Source: Polynucleobacter sp. IMCC 30228 (lineage in GTDB: Bacteria > Pseudomonadota > Gammaproteobacteria > Burkholderiales > Burkholderiaceae). From it: DNA of 64,000 nt. Within the stretch, counting starts at the first letter, position 1. Each line of letters starts with the position of its first letter. Under the pieces are notes generated by a model that was not told the origin of the DNA, ran no database searches, and saw nothing but the letters and a program-made list of their open reading frames with translations. The DNA lies in assembly GCF_021395205.1 (NCBI RefSeq), contig NZ_JAJVCS010000001.1, forward strand, positions 124,001 to 188,000, given 5' to 3'. Position numbers and translations under genes: made by a program. Positions 38,618-47,486 of this stretch are shown here, piece after piece.

Positions 38618-39619
38618 CTACATAGAATTGGCTGTCTTACGATTATCTAGGCTGGCTTTGATTGCGGCCATGCCTTGGGCTATTGAATAGGGCGGATGGT
38701 AATGCAGTTGTTGCTGTGCAGCTTCCGTATTTAAGGTAAAGGCATAGCCCATCAACCGCACCATTTCACGCACTAAAGGGGGTTTACCTCTTAAAGGCAA
38801 ATAAGCCCACCCCGTTTCTGCGAAATGGGCTAAAGCCCAAGCTAAGCTTTTTGGCAATGACCAACTTGGGGCTTGAAAACCCCCCGCCTGCAACCGCGCA
38901 GTCATAAATTCCTTAAAGGTGAGAACTTCCCTATCGCTAATATAAAAAGCTTGACCGCCTACCTCATGATCCATTGCTAATAACACAGCTGCGCACAAAT
39001 TCCCCACATAACAGGTCGAAAATAAATACTGCCCATGACCAAACCAAGCAAATTGGCCTAACTTGACAGCAGGGCCAATGATGCGTTCCACCGCATCATG
39101 GGGTCCCCACACAAATGCTGGACGTAAAGCCACCGTTTGAAACGTAGCGCTTGCGGCTGCTAAGACCAGTTCTTCAGCGCGGGCTTTACTTGATGAATAA
39201 GGTAACTCAACACATTGAGTTAAAGGCGCAGTCTCATCCAGATCAAATAAGTCTTGCGGTGCGTGCATCGCTACTGATGCGGCACTAAGATAAATAAATT
39301 TTTTAACTGCCGCTACTTGGGCTGCCTTTAAAAGCGTGTGGGTTAGTTCAATATTCGCGCGTGCAAATTCGGCTGGCGTACTTCCTAACTTTAATAAGGC
39401 TGCCACATGAATGATGACATCACAATGACTAAATTGCGTTTCTAGGTCTTGTTGCTGATCTAGTTCGCACTGCCAAGCAACTCCTCCCAGCGCCTTAACC
39501 TGTTCACCTGCCTCTGCAGAGCGAACATGACAAATGAGTCGGCACTGACTAGCAACTAATTTTTTTAGTAGCGCTTGTCCAATAAAACCGCTAGCGCCAG
39601 TTAAGAAAATTGTTAGCAA
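38618..39619 (-). CDS. Extended short-chain dehydrogenase (NAD-dependent epimerase/dehydratase type)
   Basis: A 333-aa extended SDR with the N-terminal nucleotide fold FLTGASGFIGQALLKKL, the segment DVIIHVAALLKLG, the Ser region IYLSAASVAM and the catalytic YSSSKA (Tyr-x-x-x-Lys). The overall pattern is nearest to 3-beta-hydroxysteroid dehydrogenase-like and HpnA-like SDRs. The substrate is unknown. It starts 9 nt after the end of the SOUL gene's stop side and is colinear with it, and lies near a squalene synthase-type gene. A link to terpenoid metabolism is possible but is only inferred from neighbours. Confidence 0.8.
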   Translation of the reverse strand: MLTIFLTGASGFIGQALLKKLVASQCRLICHVRSAEAGEQVKALGGVAWQCELDQQQDLETQFSHCDVIIHVAALLKLGSTPAEFARANIELTHTLLKAAQVAAVKKFIYLSAASVAMHAPQDLFDLDETAPLTQCVELPYSSSKARAEELVLAAASATFQTVALRPAFVWGPHDAVERIIGPAVKLGQFAWFGHGQYLFSTCYVGNLCAAVLLAMDHEVGGQAFYISDREVLTFKEFMTARLQAGGFQAPSWSLPKSLAWALAHFAETGWAYLPLRGKPPLVREMVRLMGYAFTLNTEAAQQQLHYHPPYSIAQGMAAIKASLDNRKTANSM

Positions 39620-39628
39620 AAAACGCTT

Positions 39629-40312
39629 TCAATATTGCCATAGCACTTCACTACGGCGCATAAACGGCAAGCTCCAAGGCGGGTTGTAGCGGGCAAATTG
39701 GACTTCTCCTATTGGCTTAAGACCTTTTTGTTCCATCCATAAGCGGAGTTCGGCTGTTTTTTCTGCTACTTTTTCAGCGCTATTGAACCCTGAAAATTGC
39801 ATCACTGCTTTCTTCATCGCTGGAATTTCCCGTAACTGAATTTGGCGATCAAGTGGTACAGGTAAAGTTGCTAAAGTGTATTGGCTAGGCATTAAAAATG
39901 ACACTTTCCACTGACCAGCTTTTTGCGCTTCTAAAACTGGCTGGTTCTTTTGGTTCGGCGAGGCAGTAGCTGGATCGAATGGTTGAATACTGACCGGCAC
40001 GGTCATGGCAATTTTTTCACTACTGCCGGACAGTGCATTGTTGGCAGCACTTGCGCGTGCTTGATTGCCGCCAAAAATATAGGCAGCAATGAGGCGAAAT
40101 CCGCTATTTGAAGCGCTATCGAGGTCACCATCAACTAAGACCTCCGCCACAATATGTGGCGCATAGGCACGTAATTCATAGGGTGCCTGCTGTTCAATTA
40201 CCGTATATTGAGGTTCTTCAATGGCCATAGCTGCCTGTGTTAGAAGGTGTGAAAATAAGAAGAAAAGCGCGCAGGGTAAGCGCATTTGTAAGCGTCTTAA
40301 AAGGGAATGCAT
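39629..40312 (-). CDS. SOUL-family haem-binding protein, exported
   Basis: A 227-aa protein with an N-terminal signal peptide (hydrophobic stretch ending near QAAMA) and a SOUL domain. Family features are YTVIEQQAPYELRAYAPHIVAEV at the start, then FRLIAAYIFGGNQ, KIAMTVPVSIQ and a C-terminal segment with VQFARYNPPWSLPF. SOUL proteins bind haem or related tetrapyrroles. The position beside a photosynthesis cluster is suggestive, but no function can be assigned from sequence. It is colinear with the downstream SDR gene. Confidence 0.85.
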   Translation of the reverse strand: MHSLLRRLQMRLPCALFFLFSHLLTQAAMAIEEPQYTVIEQQAPYELRAYAPHIVAEVLVDGDLDSASNSGFRLIAAYIFGGNQARASAANNALSGSSEKIAMTVPVSIQPFDPATASPNQKNQPVLEAQKAGQWKVSFLMPSQYTLATLPVPLDRQIQLREIPAMKKAVMQFSGFNSAEKVAEKTAELRLWMEQKGLKPIGEVQFARYNPPWSLPFMRRSEVLWQY

Positions 40313-40380
40313 ACCTAATAATAAGTGGATTCTTTGGTCAGCGGGAGCAGCGCAATAAAAGGGTCTGACATAATGCCCGC

Positions 40381-41364
40381 ATGGCCATTAAAAACGACCC
40401 TGACTTAGCTGACTTAGCTGATTTAGCCTATCAAAAAGACACCCTGAATTTGGTCTCGCGTACTTTTGCCATTACGATTCCATTATTACCGCCTCCGCTT
40501 GAAAGAGCGGTTGGGTGCGCCTACCTGCTGTGCCGTATTGTCGATACTATCGAAGATGCGAGCTGCTTAGCAGCACCTGAAAAAGTGGTTTTATCAGAAC
40601 TGTTTCTCGCAGCTTGCCTAAACCAAAAACCCATTAGTGAGTTTATGCAGTCTTGTAGTACGGCCCTAGAATTACACCCTAATTTAGCCGAGCGCGATTT
40701 AATCGCGCACACCGCTACAGTAGTCCGTATTTTGCATTGCTGCCCCGCTAATCAACAAACAGCTATTTTGCGCTGCATCAGCATCATGTCGCAGGGAATG
40801 ACTCGTTTTCATGCTAAACAAAATCCATTAGGACTAAAAAATCTTCAGGAATTTGAAGAGTATTGCTATGTTGTAGCTGGCGTGGTGGGTGAAATGCTAA
40901 CTAGTCTTTTTGCTGCCCATTCATCGCAATTTGCCCAAGCCATTGCTAAGCAAGAATCGCTTGCGATGGCATTTGGTCAAGCCTTACAAATGACCAATAT
41001 TTTAAAAGACTCACTTGAGGATCAAGCTCGCGGAGTTTCATGGTTACCACAAAATGTGACTCAAGCTGAACTGTTAGCATTGGCAATACAAAAACTCGAT
41101 GCCGCCCTAACTTATATTCTTTTCATCCCCAAGGCAGAATTTGGAATGCGGCGATTTTGTTTGCTGGCCCTTGGTTTAGCCGTATTAACACTGGATAAAC
41201 TAGCAGCCAGCAAGAAAACTAAACACCAGCCGCAGAAAATTTCTCGCCGTACTGTCGCTCTGTTTTATCACTTTACCCTTATAGCGGCACACTCGAATAC
41301 TTTAATCAAACTATTTTTTTATTGTGCTGCCCGCCCGCTAAAAAGGGTAGCAATAAGGCCTTAA
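40381..41364 (+). CDS. Squalene synthase-type prenyltransferase
   Basis: A 327-aa head-to-head prenyltransferase. The first motif reads CRIVDTIEDA, and the second reads LQMTNILKDSLEDQARGVSWLP. The DxLEDQ form is that of squalene synthases, while CrtB in this window has DVGEDA, typical of phytoene synthases. YCYVVAGVVGEMLTSLF between them is also family-conserved. Squalene from farnesyl diphosphate is the likely product. No hopanoid cyclase or squalene epoxidase is visible, so the fate of the product is unknown. The 3' end overlaps ogt by 4 nt tail to tail. Confidence 0.82.
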   Translation: MAIKNDPDLADLADLAYQKDTLNLVSRTFAITIPLLPPPLERAVGCAYLLCRIVDTIEDASCLAAPEKVVLSELFLAACLNQKPISEFMQSCSTALELHPNLAERDLIAHTATVVRILHCCPANQQTAILRCISIMSQGMTRFHAKQNPLGLKNLQEFEEYCYVVAGVVGEMLTSLFAAHSSQFAQAIAKQESLAMAFGQALQMTNILKDSLEDQARGVSWLPQNVTQAELLALAIQKLDAALTYILFIPKAEFGMRRFCLLALGLAVLTLDKLAASKKTKHQPQKISRRTVALFYHFTLIAAHSNTLIKLFFYCAARPLKRVAIRP

Positions 41365-41885
41365 TCCACAATAACCCCTTCATGATGCAATAACCATTGT
41401 TTTATTTGCCGATTAAATCCAGGGGTATCCTCTTGCATAAAACCCCCCAGATGGTTTGCTGCCACCACTCGATGGCAAGGTATCACTAAAGGGTAATGAT
41501 TGGCGCCGCAAGCAGCGCCGACAGCCCGCGGGCCACTTTTTATTTTTTTGGCAATTGCACCATACGTCGTTGTTAGCCCCACTGGAATTTTAGCTACTGT
41601 AGCCCACACCTTTTGCTGGTGCAATGTTCCAGCGGGCTTAAGAGGAATATCAAAAACAAAATTAGCATTCTGAAAATAGTGGGCACACTGGCATGCCAAT
41701 TCTTTGGCTAAGTCATTGTTCGGGCTTTGTAAGTCGGTCTGCGCGGTCAAATACGTAATTCTTGCCACCATCAAACTACCGTCAACAATTTCAGTTTGTA
41801 TACCCAATCTTCCAAAGGGAGCAGGTATTACGCAAATTTGCGCGGTAGGGTCTAAAAAGACTGGCAGAGGGGGGTTTTTAGGCAT
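41361..41885 (-). CDS. ogt: Methylated-DNA--protein-cysteine methyltransferase
   Basis: This protein repairs O6-alkylguanine by transferring the alkyl group to its own cysteine. The 174-aa sequence has the acceptor motif IPCHRVV, preceded by GAACGANHYPLV, and the DNA-binding helix region VGLTTTYGAIAKKI. These match the Ogt/AGT C-terminal domain, with a short N-terminal ribonuclease-like domain. It is convergent with the squalene synthase-type gene and divergent from the CorC-type gene. Nothing links it functionally to photosynthesis. Confidence 0.9.
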   Translation of the reverse strand: MPKNPPLPVFLDPTAQICVIPAPFGRLGIQTEIVDGSLMVARITYLTAQTDLQSPNNDLAKELACQCAHYFQNANFVFDIPLKPAGTLHQQKVWATVAKIPVGLTTTYGAIAKKIKSGPRAVGAACGANHYPLVIPCHRVVAANHLGGFMQEDTPGFNRQIKQWLLHHEGVIVD

Positions 41886-41991
41886 TCAAGATAATTCCAT
41901 AAGTACTGACAACTGAATACATGCAATCTGACGCTTTTTTGATTGATGTTTGCTATATTAAAACGCTTATTGTCCACTTTAGGAACAGATC

Positions 41992-43278
41992 ATGGATTCT
42001 TTTTTTGACGGCTGGCCCCTCTGGAGCCAAGCGGTCTTAGTGATTTTTTTACTCGTGCTCTCAGGATTTTTTTCCATGTCAGAAACTAGTATGCTGGCCT
42101 CTAATCGTCATCGTTTAGGGTTGCTGGCAAGCCAAGGAAATCCGGGGGCTGCCATTGCCGATCGCTTGCTGCAACGCATCGACTCTTTACTCTCGGTGTT
42201 ACTCATTTCTAATAATCTGATTAACACCATACTTCCTATTTTGGTAACCAGTTTAGCGCTCCATTTATTTGGTCATAGTGGTTTAGTGTTATCGATCTCG
42301 ACCATCGTCATCGCCTTATTAATTATCGTTTTTAGTGAAATTACCCCGAAAGTAATCGGTGCAGCCTTTCCCGAAGCTATCGCTAGCAAAGTCAGTTGGA
42401 TTATCCTGCCCCTTACTTATATTCTGAAACCTTTACTGTGGTTCATTAATAGTTTTGTCTCTGGTTTAATGCGCATATTTGGGCTATCGACTACTGGCAA
42501 TAATGCGGCTATGTCGGTCGATGAATTGCGTAGCCTAGTTTTAGAATCAAATCATTTTGTCTCAAGTCAATATCGCAATATCTTACTAAATCTATTTAAT
42601 TTAAAAAATATTTTGGTTGATGACGTCATGACACCCAAAGCCAAAATTGAAATTCTCGATTTATCTCGACCTATTGAGGAAGTTGTGCAGCAATTAGAAA
42701 CCTGCTATCACAATAAATTACCTGTAATAGCGGGTGATACCGAACGCATTATTGGTATTTTATCGGTTAAAAAAGCCTTATCTCTTTTGGGCAATGATGA
42801 ATTAAACCATGCTAATTTCCTAGAATTGTTACAAGAGCCTTACTTTATCCCTAGCGGTACACCGGTACTACAACAAATGCAATTTTTTCAAGATAACCAA
42901 CAACGACTTAGTCTGGTAGTAAATGAATATGGTGACGTCATGGGTTTAGTCACTTTTGAGGATATTGTTGAAGAACTAATTGGCGAGTTCACTACCTCTT
43001 TTTCCAATTTAGCTCATGAACCGCGGTGGCAAGCGGATGGTACCTACTTAGCAAACGGTAGCGCAAACTTGCGTGACCTGAACCGCCTATTACAAATTTC
43101 CTTACCAATTAATGGACCCCGTACCTTAAATGGCTTAATTTTAGAAGACCTTGAACAAATTCCAGAACATGATGTCAGCCTTAAAATTGCTGGAGTGGTG
43201 ATGGAAATTATGCAGTTTGACGATCAGGGTATTAAAACTGTGCGCTTGTATCGACCCACAGCTTTTCAAGCCGTTTAA
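41992..43278 (+). CDS. HlyC/CorC-family (CNNM-type) membrane protein
   Basis: A 428-aa protein with an N-terminal DUF21/CNNM domain of about four membrane spans (GFFSMSETSMLASNRHRL is the family signature), a pair of CBS domains (VDDVMTPKAKIEILDL; LSLVVNEYGDVMGLVTFEDI) and a C-terminal CorC/HlyC domain. Proteins of this type are linked to Mg2+/Co2+ efflux, though substrates differ between members. AGGAAC lies just before the ATG, and TTTGCTATATT upstream may hold a -10 element. It begins the housekeeping flank and is followed by pil genes. Confidence 0.9.
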   Translation: MDSFFDGWPLWSQAVLVIFLLVLSGFFSMSETSMLASNRHRLGLLASQGNPGAAIADRLLQRIDSLLSVLLISNNLINTILPILVTSLALHLFGHSGLVLSISTIVIALLIIVFSEITPKVIGAAFPEAIASKVSWIILPLTYILKPLLWFINSFVSGLMRIFGLSTTGNNAAMSVDELRSLVLESNHFVSSQYRNILLNLFNLKNILVDDVMTPKAKIEILDLSRPIEEVVQQLETCYHNKLPVIAGDTERIIGILSVKKALSLLGNDELNHANFLELLQEPYFIPSGTPVLQQMQFFQDNQQRLSLVVNEYGDVMGLVTFEDIVEELIGEFTTSFSNLAHEPRWQADGTYLANGSANLRDLNRLLQISLPINGPRTLNGLILEDLEQIPEHDVSLKIAGVVMEIMQFDDQGIKTVRLYRPTAFQAV

Positions 43279-43280
43279 GC

Positions 43281-44387
43281 TTGGCGCTCTTAACCGATGA
43301 CTCTCTCATTATTCGTGCTTGGCAAGAAATTGCGGCTAAAGCGATTTCGGCTCGAGCGACCGATATTCACATTGAGCCTCAGGAACACATTACCTTAATT
43401 CGTATTCGAGTTGACGGCTATCTTCATGTTCTCTGCCGCCAAAATAAATCTCTCCACGAACGCCTTATTACCCGCATTAAAATTTTAGCGCGCCTCGATA
43501 TAGCTGAACAACGCATTCCGCAAGACGGTCGAATTTGTATTGGTCTAACATTAAATCAAGCCAACATCCATTGTCGCGTTTCCTGCCTGCCAACCCTCTA
43601 CGGCGAAAAAATTGTCATTCGTATATTGCCTAGTAATCTCGCTGATCTGGCACTTGATCAACTGGGTCTATTGCCGCAACAACTGGCTATTGCGCAACTA
43701 GCAATTGAAAAACCACACGGCTTGATTTTAGTTTGCGGTCCTACCGGCAGCGGTAAAACTCGTACCCTCTATACTTTTTTACAACATCTGAATCACCTGC
43801 ATAGTAATTTATGCTCGATCGAAGACCCCATTGAAATTCATCTGGCAGGCGTCAATCAGGTCGCCTATCAACCTAAGGCAGGTCTTGATTTTCCGACTAT
43901 TATGCGAGCCTTGTTACGGCAGGATCCTGACGTCATGATGATTGGTGAAATTCGTGATCAAGCGACAGCTGAACTGACCATTCAAGCAGCACAAACTGGC
44001 CACTTGGTCTTAAGTACATTACATACTCAAGATGCCCTAGGCGCAATTGATCGACTACAGCATTTGGGCATTAACTCTGAAGCGCTGAGTAGTTGTTTGC
44101 ATTGTCTTAGTGCCCAGCGTTTAGTGCGCCGTATTTGTAGCGCGTGTCACAATCGTGGAAATAGTTGTGACTTATGCTTGGGCAATGGCTTCTTTGGGCG
44201 CCTTGGCATTCATGAGGTCATTCCGTTTTCAGGAGAGCTCGCGCAAGCGTATTGTGATGGCGCTAGCACCCAGCAATTACGCCAACGGGCAAAGGGGTTG
44301 GGTTATCTCAACCTCCTAGCGGCCGGCTTATTACAAGTGAAGCATGGCTACATTAGTGAAGCTGAGTTGTATCGCCAGATTCAATAA
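43281..44387 (+). CDS. pilB: PilB/GspE-type secretion ATPase, short form
   Basis: A 368-aa hexameric ATPase for type IV pilus or type II secretion assembly. It shows Walker A GPTGSGKT (153-160), the Asp box SIEDPIEIH, Walker B LLRQDPDVMMIGEIRD, the His box TGHLVLSTLHT and a zinc-type tetracysteine region CSACH...CDLC. The N-terminal GspE/PilB regulatory domain present in most PilB proteins (about 560 aa) is absent, so this is a compact variant. The start is TTG 43281, 2 nt after the corC-like stop. It is followed by pilC and pilD. Confidence 0.88.
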   Translation: MALLTDDSLIIRAWQEIAAKAISARATDIHIEPQEHITLIRIRVDGYLHVLCRQNKSLHERLITRIKILARLDIAEQRIPQDGRICIGLTLNQANIHCRVSCLPTLYGEKIVIRILPSNLADLALDQLGLLPQQLAIAQLAIEKPHGLILVCGPTGSGKTRTLYTFLQHLNHLHSNLCSIEDPIEIHLAGVNQVAYQPKAGLDFPTIMRALLRQDPDVMMIGEIRDQATAELTIQAAQTGHLVLSTLHTQDALGAIDRLQHLGINSEALSSCLHCLSAQRLVRRICSACHNRGNSCDLCLGNGFFGRLGIHEVIPFSGELAQAYCDGASTQQLRQRAKGLGYLNLLAAGLLQVKHGYISEAELYRQIQ

Positions 44388-44401
44388 CTTGCTACCCACT
44401 T

Positions 44402-45499
44402 ATGTCATTTACTTTATTACGTCGATGCTTTTTAATCCCCGATTGCTTGCGCAAGCCATTTAGCTTACGTGATCAATGCCATTTTGCAAGTCAACTTGCC
44501 ACCCTCTTAAATGCAGGCCTACCCTTACTACATGCCTTAATTTTATTGCGCCAATCTGCCCCAGCGCATTGGCACCCCTTTCTTCTTCAGCTAGAAACCC
44601 AATTGCGGCAAGGGAATGCCTTTTCTGCCTGCCTACGCCAAGCACTGCACCCACTCGACCATAGTTTTATTGGCTTAGTTGAAGTTAGCGAACGCTCGGG
44701 ACAATTAAGTCAGGCGCTTGACTCCATTGCGACGAAGCTTACGACCCAAATGGAATTACGCCAGCAAATTCAACAGGCTCTGGCTTACCCATGCATTACT
44801 GTGGCTTCAGCCCTTTTTTTATTTTTGGTCATGGCTTTTTGGGTTATTCCTATTTTTCGCGACGTTTTCGCCCAATTTCAAGCCGAGCTTCCTTGGGCAA
44901 CACAGGCTTTGCTCTATAGTACTTCTGTCTTGCGGCGCTATTTTTTAACAATTTTGCTCCTCTTGAGCGCACTCATTTTTTTGTGGATAGTTGCTTGGCA
45001 CCGTTTACCTCGCTTACAGAATTACTGCGATCGCATGTGGTTGAGAATTCCCCTGCTCGGTGAGCTGCTGCGACTTTCGGCGCTCTCTTTTTGGTGCCGC
45101 ACTTTAGGTCATTTATTAAGTGCTGAAATTCCTTTGCTGGATGCGCTCCGCATTACAGCACGCTCATCTAATCATTGGCTCACTCATGACCTTAGCGCCA
45201 ATATATTTACTTTGCTGGCGCAAGGTTGGCCACTGGGCGAGGCAATCTTAAGAGCCGACTCCCACTATCGGTATTTTGATCGTCAGACCTGGCAAATAAT
45301 TTGTATTGGCTCAGAAAGCGGTGCGCTACCAGCAATGCTGCTTAACCGCGCAAGCACTTTATCTCAGCAATTAAATCAACAACTAAAATTATTCAGTCGC
45401 AATCTAGAACCTGTTTTAATTGCTTTAGTTGGCTTGTTGATTGGAGGCTTAGTGCTGATCTTATATTTACCCATTTTTAATTTAGGACAAATCGTCTAA
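44402..45499 (+). CDS. pilC: PilC/GspF-type inner-membrane platform protein
   Basis: A 365-aa membrane protein with two repeated T2SF domains. The first has FASQLATLLNAGLPLLHAL near residue 30, with FIGLVEVSERSGQLSQAL, and the second has FWCRTLGHLLSAEIPLLDAL with IICIGSESGALPAML. Three hydrophobic segments are visible, around residues 150-175, 185-205 and the C terminus. It anchors the PilB ATPase in pilus or secretion systems. It starts 14 nt after pilB, and pilD follows 2 nt after its stop. Confidence 0.9.
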   Translation: MSFTLLRRCFLIPDCLRKPFSLRDQCHFASQLATLLNAGLPLLHALILLRQSAPAHWHPFLLQLETQLRQGNAFSACLRQALHPLDHSFIGLVEVSERSGQLSQALDSIATKLTTQMELRQQIQQALAYPCITVASALFLFLVMAFWVIPIFRDVFAQFQAELPWATQALLYSTSVLRRYFLTILLLLSALIFLWIVAWHRLPRLQNYCDRMWLRIPLLGELLRLSALSFWCRTLGHLLSAEIPLLDALRITARSSNHWLTHDLSANIFTLLAQGWPLGEAILRADSHYRYFDRQTWQIICIGSESGALPAMLLNRASTLSQQLNQQLKLFSRNLEPVLIALVGLLIGGLVLILYLPIFNLGQIV

Positions 45500-45501
45500 C
45501 T

Positions 45502-46005
45502 ATGCCACTCGATCAACCCCTGCAAGTGTTAGCTAGCAGTATCTTAACCTTGACCTTATTGGTGTTAGCGCTAATTGATTTTCGTACTTTTCGATTGCCT
45601 GATCTCATTACTTTGCCCCTGATGATGGCGGGCTTAGGATTTAATTACTTTTATCAGCCAGGTTTTACTTCGTTTGACAGTGCTTTAGTCGGCGTAGTCC
45701 TGGGTTTTGGCTTTCTTTGGGGCGTGAATTTACTTTATCGCTTACTAAAAAAACAAGATGGTATTGGTCTCGGTGATGCAAAATTGCTTGCCGCGCTAGG
45801 GGCGTGGCTAGGCTGGCAAGCCCTCCCTGATATTCTGCTATTGGCCGCCCTGATGGGCCTAGTTGGTGGCTGGATTTGGTTGCGTTGGCAACGACTAGCG
45901 ACTTCGCAAGCATTTCCATTTGGCCCTTTTTTAGCCTTTGCTGGCATCATTACACTGTTATGGCCCAATTTTCTTCTGCTTCCCAGTCGCCTCCTCTCGA
46001 CCTGA
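45502..46005 (+). CDS. pilD: Prepilin peptidase (A24), peptidase domain only
   Basis: A 167-aa membrane aspartic peptidase with about five or six hydrophobic segments. The two catalytic Asp regions are visible: LALIDFRTFRLPD near residue 27 and the GxGD motif GIGLGDAKLLAALGAW near residue 91. The N-terminal methyltransferase domain and its Cys motif, present in full-length PilD (about 290 aa), are absent. It resembles TadV/CpaA-sized enzymes in length but sits in a pilB-pilC context. The 3' end overlaps coaE by 46 nt. Confidence 0.85.
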   Translation: MPLDQPLQVLASSILTLTLLVLALIDFRTFRLPDLITLPLMMAGLGFNYFYQPGFTSFDSALVGVVLGFGFLWGVNLLYRLLKKQDGIGLGDAKLLAALGAWLGWQALPDILLLAALMGLVGGWIWLRWQRLATSQAFPFGPFLAFAGIITLLWPNFLLLPSRLLST

Positions 46006-46622
46006 GTTTTTTCAAAGGTAAGATTCCATTAGTCGGTCTAACTGGCGGAATTGGCGCGGGTAAATCTGCCATTGCTTTACATTTAGCTGAGCTAGGCGCA
46101 AGTATTATCGATAGCGATCAAATTGCCCACCTCATTACAGGCCCAAATGGCGCGGCCATCGAGGCAATCCGCCAAACCTTTGGCGCAAGCTATCTCTTGG
46201 ATTCGGGCGCCTTAAATCGCAGCAAAATGCGTCAGCTGATATTTGCCGAGCCCCAAGCTAAATTGCAACTAGAGGCTATAACCCACCCCCTCATTCGCGA
46301 GGAAACCTTGCGGCAAGCCCAAAGACAAATGGATGATGGGGCTGATTATCTAGTTTTTGTTGTACCCCTTTTAATTGAATCAGGGCTGTGGCTAGCGCAT
46401 TTAAATCATCTGGTAGTGGTTGACTGCTCCCCTGAAAATCAGATCATGCGCGTGATGCAGCGTAGTCAGCTCAAGCGGGCTGAGGTGGAGCAAATCATGC
46501 AGTCCCAAGTAACTAGGGAAGCAAGACTTATTCATGCTGATACGATTATCAATAATGATGGTGATTTAGCCCTAGCCTTACAGCAAACGTCTGAGCTACA
46601 TCAGCGACTCACGCGTAGGTAA
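45960..46622 (+). CDS. coaE: Dephospho-CoA kinase
   Basis: CoaE phosphorylates dephospho-CoA in the last step of coenzyme A synthesis. The P-loop LTGGIGAGKS is at residues 27-36, followed by the family segment GASIIDSDQIAH and, later, VVPLLIESGLW. I choose ATG 45960 (MAQFSSASQ..., 220 aa), inside the pilD end. The in-frame ATG at 45876 would add 28 residues buried in pilD. pilBCD-coaE-zapD is the normal order in many beta- and gammaproteobacteria. Confidence 0.93.
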   Translation: MAQFSSASQSPPLDLSFFKGKIPLVGLTGGIGAGKSAIALHLAELGASIIDSDQIAHLITGPNGAAIEAIRQTFGASYLLDSGALNRSKMRQLIFAEPQAKLQLEAITHPLIREETLRQAQRQMDDGADYLVFVVPLLIESGLWLAHLNHLVVVDCSPENQIMRVMQRSQLKRAEVEQIMQSQVTREARLIHADTIINNDGDLALALQQTSELHQRLTRR

Positions 46623-46624
46623 TG

Positions 46625-46643
46625 CCCTTTTTCAGGGTTTTTT
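46625..46643 (+). terminator. Possible weak rho-independent terminator after coaE
   Basis: CCCT (46625-46628), a TTTTC loop, AGGG (46634-46637) and then six T (46638-46643) begin a few bases after the coaE stop. The four-base stem is short, so termination would be weak. It lies in the 57-nt gap before zapD. Confidence 0.35.
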
Positions 46644-46679
46644 GCCTATTGATGCCACTTCAGCATAGAATAAAGCCCT

Positions 46680-47432
46680 GTGATTGTCTATGAATATCCC
46701 TTTAATGAGCTGGTTCGAAGCATGCTTCGGCTGGAATACCTTTTCTTTCGTTTTAATCACTTTTTTAAGTCTGATGACCCTGAACTACATCACAACGGTA
46801 TTGCCACTTTATTTGAGTTAGGCGATATTGGCGCACGCGGGGATATTAAATCACTCTTACTGAAAGAGTTTGAACGGCAAAAATATACTTTGCACGGCTT
46901 AAAGAATTCGAAGCGGGTTGATCAAGAAACCTTAAACCTCACGCTTCATGAAATTGAAAAAGCCGCCGAACAAATTAATCAATCTCTTGGTAAACCTAAT
47001 GCCATCATTACCGACAGTGAATGGCTTAACTCGATTCGCAATCGCTTAAATATTCCTGGCGGAACGAGTCCGATTGATTTGCCCAGTTATCATGCTTGGA
47101 AAAATAGTTCTGCAAATCAACGACGGGAAACTTTACAAAAATATATTGCCCCTCTTTTACCTTGGCAAGCGGCTTGTCAATTATTTTTACGTTTATTGCG
47201 TGAGTCGGGCGAGGCATATGAAGTGGTAGCCTACCAAGGTGCGTTTCAGCAAGCTCCTGCAGGAAAAATTTTTCATCTGATGCGCATTGGCGTTGAGGAT
47301 GACACGCTGTTTGCTGAAATTAGCGCTAATAAATATCTACTTTCAATTCGTTTTCTAAAAACCGAACGTGAATCAAAGCCACAAACTTGTATCGACGATA
47401 TCCCTTTTAAGCTAACTCTTTGTCAATTTTAG
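46680..47432 (+). CDS. zapD: Cell division protein ZapD
   Basis: ZapD bundles FtsZ protofilaments at the division site. The 250-aa protein starts IVYEYPFNELVRSMLRLEYL, the family's N-terminal signature, with helical HNGIATLFELGDI, and has a beta-rich C-terminal half with the GxFQQ-like QGAFQQAPAG. The start is GTG 46680. coaE-zapD is conserved in proteobacteria. The yacG gene that often follows is not present before the convergent mutT. Confidence 0.93.
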   Translation: MIVYEYPFNELVRSMLRLEYLFFRFNHFFKSDDPELHHNGIATLFELGDIGARGDIKSLLLKEFERQKYTLHGLKNSKRVDQETLNLTLHEIEKAAEQINQSLGKPNAIITDSEWLNSIRNRLNIPGGTSPIDLPSYHAWKNSSANQRRETLQKYIAPLLPWQAACQLFLRLLRESGEAYEVVAYQGAFQQAPAGKIFHLMRIGVEDDTLFAEISANKYLLSIRFLKTERESKPQTCIDDIPFKLTLCQF

Positions 47433-47486
47433 GGTTTAGTTTTATAGAGCTGCCTTTAAAAAGCTAAATTCCAGCATGGCTTTTGA

